Of a stretch of DNA of 5,356 bases, positions 1-5,356 are shown one piece after another (the stretch's first letter is position 1; each line of letters opens with the position of its first letter). The position numbers and the translations under genes are program-made. Under the pieces are notes generated by a model. It was not told the origin of the DNA. It saw nothing but the letters and a program-made list of their open reading frames with translations, and did not search any database. Origin of the DNA: an uncultured Acetatifactor sp. (GTDB taxonomy: Bacteria > Bacillota > Clostridia > Lachnospirales > Lachnospiraceae); NCBI GenBank assembly GCA_910589655.1, contig CAJUTJ010000046.1, positions 1-5,356 on the forward strand. The letters are read 5' to 3'.

Positions 1-200
1 AGGTTGGAAAGAGGGTGTGTAAACACTCCCTCTTTGTACCCAACCTAAGAAAATCTAAGTCATTCCGGGAAGAACGCAAGAACAGCGTTCTTCCGGCCTT
101 GCACCAGTTCATAAATTGTTTGTGCCGCCGATGGCGGCATGACGGTCTTGCACTATTGCATGGATTGTTAGTGTTGTTGGTGTTATTAGTGTTATTGTGA
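1..200. other. Hairpin-rich non-coding flank, possibly part of a dispersed repeat
   Basis: No credible gene is seen here. Three hairpins follow one another. The first pairs 1-7 with 40-46 and 8-15 with 28-35, with GTAC (36-39) bulged. The second is a perfect 10-bp stem, 68-77 with 85-94, with a 7-base loop. The third pairs 123-129 with 133-139 (TGCCGCC / GGCGGCA) around GAT. An imperfect 20-base direct repeat (93-112 and 142-161, 15 of 20 identical) shares CTTGCAC. None of the hairpins is followed by a T tract, so they do not look like intrinsic terminators of an upstream gene. A 61-codon frame at 15-200 ends in a Leu/Val repeat that simply translates the tandem repeat, and it has no good ribosome binding site; it is probably spurious. 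The region could be a repeat element or the remote leader of the binding-protein gene. Confidence 0.5.
165..200. repeat. 9-bp TG-rich imperfect tandem repeat, about four units
   Basis: Four successive 9-base units are TTGTTAGTG, TTGTTGGTG, TTATTAGTG and TTATTGTGA. The first three differ from one another at one or two positions and the last is degenerate. The tract ends about 50 bases before the ribosome binding site of the binding-protein gene. Such a tract can vary in copy number by slippage, but the sequence does not show whether it does. Confidence 0.7.
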
Positions 201-264
201 CGGGGCTGTAGACAGATAGCGGTAATCGGTAACTAATTACATATATTCATTTAAGGAGGCTACT

Positions 265-1860
265 ATGAAAAAGAGCATGAAAAGAGCGGCCGCGCTGGCT
301 TTAAGTGCGGTAATGGCAACAGGTATGCTGGCAGGCTGCGGCGGGGACAGCGGATCTAACGGAAGTTCGGCGGCAAACGGCAGCGGAGCGGGCACCGGCA
401 ATGAAGGTGCGTCAGGAAGCGGGTCAGGGGGGGTAATAGACACCTCCGAACATGTTGACCTGACCATGTATTTGCTGGGAGACAGAACTCCGGATTTTGA
501 TGAGGTTTACGGTGAGATCAATAAGATTTTAGAGGAGAAGCTGAACTGTTCCGTGAAGGTGGAATTTATGGGATGGGGCGAACACGATACGAAATATTCT
601 TTGCTTTTCTCCGGCGGTGAGGATTTTGACCTGATCTTTACGGCTTCCAGCTGGGGACATTATGAGCCTACCGTGGCCATGGGTGGATTCTATCCTATGA
701 CGGAAGAGTTTATTCAGACGTATGCTCCTGATATTTGGAATGTCGTACCCGATATTGCGTGGAGTCAGGCAAAGATTGACGGCATTGCGTACATGGTTCC
801 CAATTACCAGAATGAGTTTGGACAGGATGTATTGGCTGTCCGTGGTGATTTGATGGAGAAATACGGAGTTTCCCAGATTACCAGTTGGGACGAATTGATT
901 GATTTTTATAAAAAGTGTGCGGCGGACGGACAGTATGCGAGTCAGGGCGGCCCATGGTATCAGTATTTTCAGGCGCAAGGTTACACCGTTACCGGCGGCG
1001 CACCTAAGGGTGGTGAGTTGATCCTGTACAATACTCAGGATCCTTCCGACTTGAGCTTTACATATATTCTTGACTGGGAAGGCTTTTCCGATTACTGCCA
1101 CCAGATGAAGGAGCTTGCCGATATGGGCTGCTGGTCACAGGATATCCTCAGCTCCAACGATGAGAGACAGACAGGACTTTTAACCGGCAGAACGGCAGGA
1201 ATGATCTGGAATCTGGGAAGCTGTAGAAATTATGCGGAGCAGGCTAACAAGGAAAATCCGAGCTGGAATGTTACCTTGGCGGATCCTGTGTCTGCATGGC
1301 CTAAGAAGGTAAATTCCTATATCAATAACGGTATGGCCATCAATGTAAACAGCCAGCATCCCGAGAGGGCAATGATGGTATTAAATGAGTTTTACACCAA
1401 TCCCGTTATCAACGATATGACTAGATTCGGCATTGAGGGCAAGCATTGGGAAGCAATCGGTGATGATCAGTTTAAGGTAATTACTCTGGAAGGTTACGGT
1501 GTTGACGCCAACTGTAACTGGGGTTGGATGAATGCCGATATCAAGAGAACCGAGTATAAAGAAGACAGAACTCCTTTGGATGATACTTACGATGCAATGC
1601 TGGAAAGCTGGGATAACAACGTAAAGGGCGAGCATATTTATGACGGTTTCAACTTTGATTCCACAAATGTCACCGTTCAAATGTCATCCGTGGACGCTGC
1701 GCTTTCTACGTATTGTGATCCTCTGATCAATGGACTTGTACCCGATGTAGATAAAGCGTTGGAGGATTTCAGGACAGCAATGGAGACGGCAGGTATCCGC
1801 GATATCATTGCTGAGCTTGAAAAACAGGCTGCAGAATATGTTGCTTCCAAGCAGCAATAA
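265..1860 (+). CDS. ABC transporter sugar-binding lipoprotein (extracellular solute-binding family 1, LplA/DUF3502-like)
   Basis: This protein should capture a sugar or oligosaccharide outside the cell and deliver it to an ABC permease. Residues 1-25 are a lipoprotein signal: basic start (MKKSMKR), hydrophobic stretch, and lipobox LAGC with the lipidated Cys at 25. A flexible Gly/Ser/Ala-rich linker (about 26-56) leads into the binding fold, which begins near VDLTMYLLGD. Residues 389-395 (GIEGKHW) and the C-terminal part (about 460-525, including YDGFNFDST and a final helix ending IIAELEKQAAEY) resemble the roughly 500-residue LplA-type proteins carrying DUF3502. The length of 531 residues fits that group. 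The start is fixed by AAGGAGG at 253-259, five bases upstream. The gene is probably monocistronic, ending in a strong terminator. No permease or ATPase gene adjoins it in the window. The ligand is inferred to be galactan-derived only because a GH53 gene is near. Confidence 0.9.
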   Translation: MKKSMKRAAALALSAVMATGMLAGCGGDSGSNGSSAANGSGAGTGNEGASGSGSGGVIDTSEHVDLTMYLLGDRTPDFDEVYGEINKILEEKLNCSVKVEFMGWGEHDTKYSLLFSGGEDFDLIFTASSWGHYEPTVAMGGFYPMTEEFIQTYAPDIWNVVPDIAWSQAKIDGIAYMVPNYQNEFGQDVLAVRGDLMEKYGVSQITSWDELIDFYKKCAADGQYASQGGPWYQYFQAQGYTVTGGAPKGGELILYNTQDPSDLSFTYILDWEGFSDYCHQMKELADMGCWSQDILSSNDERQTGLLTGRTAGMIWNLGSCRNYAEQANKENPSWNVTLADPVSAWPKKVNSYINNGMAINVNSQHPERAMMVLNEFYTNPVINDMTRFGIEGKHWEAIGDDQFKVITLEGYGVDANCNWGWMNADIKRTEYKEDRTPLDDTYDAMLESWDNNVKGEHIYDGFNFDSTNVTVQMSSVDAALSTYCDPLINGLVPDVDKALEDFRTAMETAGIRDIIAELEKQAAEYVASKQQ

Positions 1861-1876
1861 TCAGATTTGCAGAGAG

Positions 1877-1904
1877 GGCTGCCGGTAATGCGGCAGCCTT
1901 TTTT
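1877..1904 (+). terminator. Rho-independent terminator of the binding-protein gene
   Basis: A perfect 8-bp GC-rich stem (GGCTGCCG 1877-1884 with CGGCAGCC 1891-1898) encloses a 6-base loop and is followed at once by six T (1899-1904). It lies 16 bases after the stop codon. This separates the binding-protein transcript from the regulator gene downstream. Confidence 0.93.
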
Positions 1905-1997
1905 CTCAAATCAGTAGTAATGTGAGAAGAACTATTAATTGTTTTTGCAATTTGCGCTCATGCCAGAGGGCATTTGCGAAGAAGTTCTATGTTTCCC

Positions 1998-2013
1998 AAA
2001 CTGCTAAAGCAGT
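1998..2013. promoter_or_regulatory. Perfect palindrome in the regulator's leader; possible operator
   Basis: AACTGC (1998-2003) and GCAGTT (2008-2013) form a perfect inverted repeat around TAAA, about 80 bases before the regulator start. The size suits a dimeric DNA-binding protein, so autoregulation is possible. It lacks the central CG typical of LacI-family operators, which argues against it. A second small inverted repeat, TGCC/GGCA (1961-1964, 1969-1972), lies upstream, flanked by two copies of TTTGCG. No convincing -35/-10 pair was found anywhere in 1905-2092. Confidence 0.25.
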
Positions 2014-2081
2014 TAGAGAAATGCCTGAAAACACGGCACTTTTCATCGGAGCTTTCGCTCTGTGGGATTGTGAGTCACAGC

Positions 2082-2088
2082 AAGGCGG
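2082..2088 (+). promoter_or_regulatory. Ribosome binding site that favours the regulator start at 2093
   Basis: AAGGCGG differs by one base from AAGGAGG and lies four bases before ATG 2093. A competing start at ATG 2105 has a weaker GGGAG (2095-2099) with five bases of spacing. The far upstream GTG at 1922, which would add 57 residues, has no clear Shine-Dalgarno sequence. Its extension does not resemble the LacI family, whose helix-turn-helix lies at the extreme N-terminus. Confidence 0.6.
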
Positions 2089-2092
2089 TGAC

Positions 2093-3088
2093 ATGGGAGT
2101 TAATATGACACTTGAGGAAATGGCGAAAGAATTAGGGGTTTCGAAAAGCACCGTATCCAGAGCGTTGTCGGGTAAGGGCAGGATAGGGAACGAAACCCGC
2201 AAGAAGATAATGGATTATGCCAAGCGGCAGGAATGCCGGATAGAATATGAAAAAGTGACGAGGCTTCCCACTAAAAATCTGGGAGTGATATTACCGGCGG
2301 ATGTATATTTAAACGGCGGCCCGTATTTTCAGGAATGTATACTGGGTATATGTGAGACAGCCACCCTGATGGATTATGATGTGCTGATTACCAGCGGTAC
2401 TGCAAATGACGTGTCCGGCATCCGTGCGTTGGTAGAGAAGGAAAAGGTGGACGGCATTATTCTGACCAGAAGCCTGAACGACGACAGGGCAGTACAGTAT
2501 CTCACCAAGGTCGGTTTTCCCGTGGGGCTGACCGGTATTTGCGATGAAGACATTATACAGGTGGATACGGACAATGAAGGTGCGGCGGAGAGGCTGACCA
2601 CGATTCTGATCGGCAGCGGGTATCGCAAGTTTGCCCTGATTGTCGATACAATGGATTACAGGGTAAACAGGAGCAGACACAGCGGGTTCAGCCGTGCTTT
2701 GTTAAAAAACGGTCTTACACCGGAAAATCAGTTTATTTATGCAGGTATGTTGAATCCGGAGCTTCTGGATTCTCTGATCGGAGATGTGCTTTCAAAAAAG
2801 GTGGAATGCATTATCTGCGGGGACGATATTATCTGCACTAAGATTATGTCCAGCCTTCAGTCACAAGGCTACAGGATTCCGAGGGATGTGGCGGTGGCTT
2901 CTCTGTACAACAGTCACAATCTGGACTGCTTTACCCCTTCCGTAACTGCAGTGAACGTGTCGGCAAGACAGGTGGGGAACATGATTGCCAGACAAATGAT
3001 CGGTTTCCTTCTCGGAAAGGATTACCGGAAAAAGACTATTATGGATTTTGAAATTCTGCTGAGAAAGTCAACAAACGGTATCGTATAG
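2093..3088 (+). CDS. LacI/GalR-family transcriptional regulator
   Basis: This is a sugar-responsive DNA-binding regulator of 331 residues (327 if ATG 2105 is used), the normal family length. The N-terminal helix-turn-helix spans about residues 7-26 and contains the hallmark GVSKSTVSRAL. It is followed by a periplasmic-binding-protein-like sensor domain beginning at NLGVILPAD (about residue 62) and including IIQVDTDNEGAAERL, a repeat of the fold with CIICGDD, and the usual late motif RDVAVASLYN. The linker between the domains is unusual: the expected hinge motif of the P-N-x-x-A-x-x-L type is replaced by IEYEKVTRL and is about two residues short. The gene sits between the binding-protein and galactanase genes in the same direction, so it most likely controls one or both, with a galactose-containing sugar as effector. 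That assignment is contextual, and no operator of the classical type was found. Confidence 0.9.
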   Translation: MGVNMTLEEMAKELGVSKSTVSRALSGKGRIGNETRKKIMDYAKRQECRIEYEKVTRLPTKNLGVILPADVYLNGGPYFQECILGICETATLMDYDVLITSGTANDVSGIRALVEKEKVDGIILTRSLNDDRAVQYLTKVGFPVGLTGICDEDIIQVDTDNEGAAERLTTILIGSGYRKFALIVDTMDYRVNRSRHSGFSRALLKNGLTPENQFIYAGMLNPELLDSLIGDVLSKKVECIICGDDIICTKIMSSLQSQGYRIPRDVAVASLYNSHNLDCFTPSVTAVNVSARQVGNMIARQMIGFLLGKDYRKKTIMDFEILLRKSTNGIV

Positions 3089-3097
3089 GGGATTGAC

Positions 3098-3180
3098 GCG
3101 CACAGGGCTTTGCGCGGCCGGACAGGCCGGCGGAATTCCGGGTGACAGTGTTAGCGTGGCCGGAGGCCGATTACCCGGGA
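3098..3180 (+). other. GC-rich hairpin-forming spacer between regulator and galactanase
   Basis: The 152-base gap between the two genes is rich in short inverted repeats. GCGCA/TGCGC pair at 3098-3102 and 3111-3115, and GCCGG/CCGGC at 3117-3121 and 3127-3131. CGGAATTCCG (3131-3140) is a perfect palindrome. A longer stem pairs 3136-3143 with 3173-3180 (7 Watson-Crick pairs and one G-T) and encloses GGCC/GGCC (3158-3161, 3165-3168). GGCCGG occurs three times, at 3116, 3125 and 3158. No T tract follows, so it is not a standard terminator. It could be an mRNA-processing or leader structure that sets galactanase expression apart from the regulator. No known riboswitch was recognised. Confidence 0.4.
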
Positions 3181-3226
3181 ACGAATACCTTGGTGCAGTT
3201 GTAGGACTATGGAATCGGAACGGAAT

Positions 3227-3233
3227 AGGGAGG
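3227..3233 (+). promoter_or_regulatory. Ribosome binding site of the galactanase gene; fixes its start
   Basis: AGGGAGG lies seven bases before ATG 3241. An in-frame TAG at 3226-3228 overlaps its first bases, so the coding frame cannot extend further upstream. This matters because it rules out a missed signal peptide. Confidence 0.85.
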
Positions 3234-3240
3234 TATTTTT

Positions 3241-4812
3241 ATGCTGGATTTTTACAAAGGAATGGATATCTCATCGCTGCCTCAAAGTCTGTCTGAGGGG
3301 ATGCAGGTAAAGGACAGGGACGGTTCGGATATCTCTCCTTTTGAGCTGCTGAAAAAATACGGCGTCAATGCCGTCAGATTAAGGCTTTGGAACCAACCGG
3401 AGTGTGTGCCGGATGCAAAGGGCTATTGCAATCTGGAGTATACGCTCCAAATGGCAAAAAAAATCAAAGAAAACGGTATGAGTTTTCTGTTGGATTTCCA
3501 TTATTCCGATTTCTGGGCGGATCCTGCTAATCAGCGGAAGCCTAAGGCGTGGGAAAACCTTAGCTTTTCTGAGTTGGAGGAAGCCGTTTACACATTTACC
3601 GGTGATACGCTGATGCGGCTGAAGGAAGAAGGGCTGCTTCCCGATATGGTACAGATCGGGAACGAAATCAGAAGCGGACTGTTGTTTCCGGAGGGTGAGC
3701 TGCCCGACTATGAGGGAATGGTGAAACTGGTCAATGCAGGAATCCGAGGTGCAAGGGCAGTGGCGGATCCGGAGCAGATGCAGGTTATGATTCATTTGGA
3801 TCAGGGCGGCAGATACAGCTGGCTCCACGAGTGGTTTGAAAAAGCGTTTGAAGCCGGATTGGAAGACTTTGACCTCATAGGTCTGTCTTATTATCCCTTC
3901 TGGCATGGGACATATCTGGATCTGCGGGATTCCATGCATAGATTGACAGAGGATTACGGAAAGCCCATTTTTATCGTAGAGACGGCATATGCGTGGAGGA
4001 AGAGTGACAAGGGTTTTATAGACGAAGACCAGATATGCATCGGCGGTATGGATGCCACTCCGGCGGGGCAGCGGAAAGTATTGGAGTATGTGATGCATCT
4101 TGTGGCGGAGCTTCCCCGGCGGATGGGGAGAGGAGTCTATTATTGGGAGCCGATCTGTGTGCCTGAGGGGGACAGGGGCGGCTGGAATGAAAATATGGGA
4201 CTGCTGGACGAAAACGGATGTGCCATGGAAGGAATGGAAGCCTTCCGGCAGACCAGAGAAGAGATGGAGCTGGCGCCGGAGGGATGGAAACGGCTGGAGG
4301 AGCAGTTGAAAGCTTCCGAAGGCGCGGTGGGCACGGAGGGAATCAGAAGCGGAGAGAATCTCCTTCACAACGGCTGCTTTTCCGAAGGCTCCGACGGAAT
4401 GGAAGATTGGTGTATTGAGGAAAAGGAGGAGGGGACGTTTCTGAGCATTCTGCCTGAAATGGGCGCTTTAAAAGTTCAGGCAGTGAAGAATTTCCGTTTT
4501 GGCATCGTCAACAACGTTATGCTGGACGCGGAAGGCTGTTACGGAATTTCCGTGGAGATTACCGGCGTGGATACCACGGGTGTGGATGTCAGGCTTTTCG
4601 CCGAGAACGACGGACAGATGAGAGAAGTGGTGATCCATCCCGGGGAGCATTCCAGAGCGGTGTATGAGATACGTAATATGACCTGCCGTGCGGGACTGTT
4701 AAAAGTAGGAATCCGGATTTCTTCTCCGGCGATCTATATTACCATGGGGAATTTCAAAGTAAGGAAGGAGGTAAGCCGAGAAACAGATGTCCTGTATGAT
4801 TGTGCCAAATAG
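3241..4812 (+). CDS. GH53 endo-beta-1,4-galactanase, cytoplasmic, with C-terminal beta-sandwich-like module
   Basis: The enzyme should hydrolyse beta-1,4-galactosidic bonds of galactan or arabinogalactan type I, with retention of configuration as known for family GH53. The catalytic barrel covers about residues 4-336. It shows FYKGMDISSL at the start, VRLRLW (45-50), DFHYSDFWADP (85-95), QIGNEI with the probable acid/base Glu142, IVETAY with the probable nucleophile Glu247, and YYWEP (300-304). A charged linker leads to a second module (about 373-508) that opens with NLLHNG and a Trp a few residues on. This pattern is typical of galactose-binding-like carbohydrate-binding modules; CBM61 is one candidate. 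The protein is 523 residues long, against about 330-400 for the catalytic domain alone. It has no signal peptide, whereas many GH53 enzymes are secreted, so it probably trims imported oligosaccharides. Both catalytic residues are present and the gene looks intact. Confidence 0.93.
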   Translation: MLDFYKGMDISSLPQSLSEGMQVKDRDGSDISPFELLKKYGVNAVRLRLWNQPECVPDAKGYCNLEYTLQMAKKIKENGMSFLLDFHYSDFWADPANQRKPKAWENLSFSELEEAVYTFTGDTLMRLKEEGLLPDMVQIGNEIRSGLLFPEGELPDYEGMVKLVNAGIRGARAVADPEQMQVMIHLDQGGRYSWLHEWFEKAFEAGLEDFDLIGLSYYPFWHGTYLDLRDSMHRLTEDYGKPIFIVETAYAWRKSDKGFIDEDQICIGGMDATPAGQRKVLEYVMHLVAELPRRMGRGVYYWEPICVPEGDRGGWNENMGLLDENGCAMEGMEAFRQTREEMELAPEGWKRLEEQLKASEGAVGTEGIRSGENLLHNGCFSEGSDGMEDWCIEEKEEGTFLSILPEMGALKVQAVKNFRFGIVNNVMLDAEGCYGISVEITGVDTTGVDVRLFAENDGQMREVVIHPGEHSRAVYEIRNMTCRAGLLKVGIRISSPAIYITMGNFKVRKEVSRETDVLYDCAK

Positions 4813-4852
4813 GAAACCGTATAACGAATGCCAAGTTATTTTATGTTAAATG

Positions 4853-4887
4853 CCCGTTTGCCTTTTTTGTAAGGCAGACTTAACGGG
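4853..4887. other. Bulged hairpin downstream of the galactanase gene
   Basis: CCCGTT (4853-4858) pairs with AACGGG (4882-4887), and directly inside it TGCCTT (4859-4864) pairs with AAGGCA (4871-4876), leaving a TTTTGT loop and a GACTT bulge (4877-4881). It begins about 40 bases after the galactanase stop. The T run lies in the 5' arm and loop rather than after the stem, so it is not a canonical intrinsic terminator on either strand. It may protect the 3' end of the mRNA or belong to the repeat region that follows. Confidence 0.45.
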
Positions 4888-4893
4888 AATAAG

Positions 4894-5177
4894 CCAGTAC
4901 TCCATCCGGCCGGAAATTGAACCTTGGAGCAGCCTGTTTCGCGCCATTGCGTTGTTAAAATTTCTAGGGAAACGCTGATTAAAGCGTTTCCCGCGCCGGA
5001 TTTGCGCTGCGGAGCAGCATAAACTGCTGCAAATCCGTGCGCATCCGCCAGAGGCTCTAAGGAAACGATGATTTAATCAGCGTTTCCCTAGACAATGCCA
5101 CCGCACTGCCGTCGAAATTTTGCCTAGCACGAACTATACAGCTCCAAAATCCAATTCCTGACTGGATGGAGCACTGG
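4894..5177. repeat. Long imperfect inverted repeat enclosing a palindromic element
   Basis: Bases 4894-4932 are complementary to 5139-5177 at 30 of 39 positions without gaps. The match resumes as AAAATTT (4957-4963) opposite AAATTTT (5115-5121), with unequal, poorly matching sequence between (24 bases on the left, 17 on the right). Base-pairing is better if the minus strand is the transcript: six of the nine differences become G-U pairs there, against two on the plus strand. No gene is seen within. The arrangement suggests a structured repeat or a non-coding RNA rather than a coding remnant. Confidence 0.6.
4963..5092. mobile_element. 130-bp palindromic MITE-like element
   Basis: A perfect 21-bp terminal inverted repeat (4963-4983 with 5072-5092) contains CTAG at each end (4964-4967 and 5088-5091), which could be a target-site duplication. 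Inside, CGTTTCC (4985-4991) pairs with GGAAACG (5061-5067), then GCGC plus CGGATTTGC (4993-5005) pairs with GCAAATCCG and GCGC (5029-5042) with one bulged T at 5038. Nearly the whole element can thus fold on itself. GGAAACG occurs four times in alternating orientation, so each end can also fold alone, for example 4967-4976 with 4983-4992 (10 bp). It has no coding capacity, so movement would need a transposase supplied elsewhere. CTAG is a target reported for some IS5-group elements, but the parent family is not identifiable here. Confidence 0.7.
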
Positions 5178-5356
5178 AGTACTGTATCATTTATTTTCAG
5201 GCAAGTCATTTGGCGAAATGTGAGTGATGCAGTACTAGTACAACGAATATTAATTAACTGACACCTTGGCTTGTCTGATTTTTCATCTGCTTCGTTGTCG
5301 TCAATCGACGTAGCCACCGCTACGCCTCATTCCTCCGCCTTGCATATGAAATAATC
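5178..5356. other. Gene-free region with small palindromes, running off the window
   Basis: No convincing gene is present. Small structures include CATTT/AAATG (5207-5211, 5216-5220), the perfect palindrome GTACTAGTAC (5232-5241), TTAATTAA near 5250, and CGTAGC/GCTACG (5309-5314, 5319-5324) around CACC. A minus-strand frame from GTG 5317 down to 5057 would encode 86 residues. It crosses the whole 5' part of the inverted-repeat arm and ends inside the palindromic element, so it is most likely spurious. The sequence has the look of a dispersed intergenic repeat that continues beyond the window end. Confidence 0.4.

Noticed and set aside
15..200. Small protein of 61 residues ending in Leu-Leu-Val repeats
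   Set aside because: The C-terminus is only the translation of the 9-bp tandem repeat, the rest overlaps three hairpins, and the start has no good Shine-Dalgarno sequence.
200..264. Promoter or catabolite-repression site for the binding-protein gene
   Set aside because: TATATT at 242-247 and TTGTGA at 195-200 can be picked out, but no -35/-10 pair has acceptable spacing and no full cre consensus was found.
529..1101. Minus-strand open frame of 190 codons inside the binding-protein gene
   Set aside because: It lies fully within a clear lipoprotein gene and has no recognisable domain, so it is treated as a shadow.
3093..3296. Small plus-strand frame of 67 codons between regulator and galactanase
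   Set aside because: It starts at TTG without a clear ribosome binding site, translates GC-rich hairpin sequence and overlaps the true galactanase start in another frame.
3379..4368. Long minus-strand open frame of 329 codons antisense to the galactanase gene
   Set aside because: It mirrors the codon structure of a well-supported gene, has no ribosome binding site context I could support, and resembles no protein family I recognise.
4853..4887. Rho-independent terminator for the galactanase gene
   Set aside because: The T run is in the 5' arm and loop of the hairpin and no T tract follows the stem on either strand.
4963..5092. CRISPR array
   Set aside because: The GGAAACG repeats alternate in orientation and are unevenly spaced, with no direct repeat-spacer pattern and no cas genes.
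5057..5317. Minus-strand 86-residue protein
   Set aside because: It reads through one arm of an inverted repeat and into the palindromic element, and has no known domain; reported as a repeat-related observation instead.

Overview
The window looks like a chromosomal stretch from a low-to-mid-GC anaerobic Firmicute, most likely a gut Lachnospiraceae-type Clostridium. The reasons are the strong AAGGAGG-type ribosome binding sites, the Gly/Ser-rich lipoprotein linker, the roughly 530-residue LplA/DUF3502-type solute-binding protein, and a GH53 enzyme of the kind common in plant-polysaccharide degraders. The taxon is inferred from style only.

Layout. Bases 1-264 hold no convincing gene: three hairpins, a 9-bp TG-rich tandem repeat, then the leader of the first gene. 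Bases 265-1860 encode a lipoprotein sugar-binding component of an ABC importer, closed by a clear intrinsic terminator (1877-1904). A leader of about 190 bases precedes a LacI-family regulator (2093-3088). A GC-rich, hairpin-forming spacer of 152 bases follows, then a GH53 endo-beta-1,4-galactanase (3241-4812) with a C-terminal beta-sandwich-like module. From 4813 to the end (544 bases) there is no believable gene. This part holds several inverted repeats, including a nearly complete palindrome at 4963-5092 bounded by CTAG, nested in a longer imperfect inverted repeat.

How the genes fit together. The three genes read as a small beta-1,4-galactan (pectin side chain) utilisation locus: capture of a sugar at the cell surface, a transcription factor that probably senses a sugar, and a galactanase. 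The GH53 has no signal peptide and the reading frame is closed just upstream, so it should act in the cytoplasm on imported galacto-oligosaccharides. No permease or ATPase gene is visible, so the binding protein must work with membrane subunits encoded elsewhere. Galactan as the substrate rests on the GH53 call; the specificity of the binding protein and regulator is inferred from proximity.

The least explained DNA is at the two flanks, which look like dispersed, structured repeat elements. No complete new system can be demonstrated from this sequence alone.
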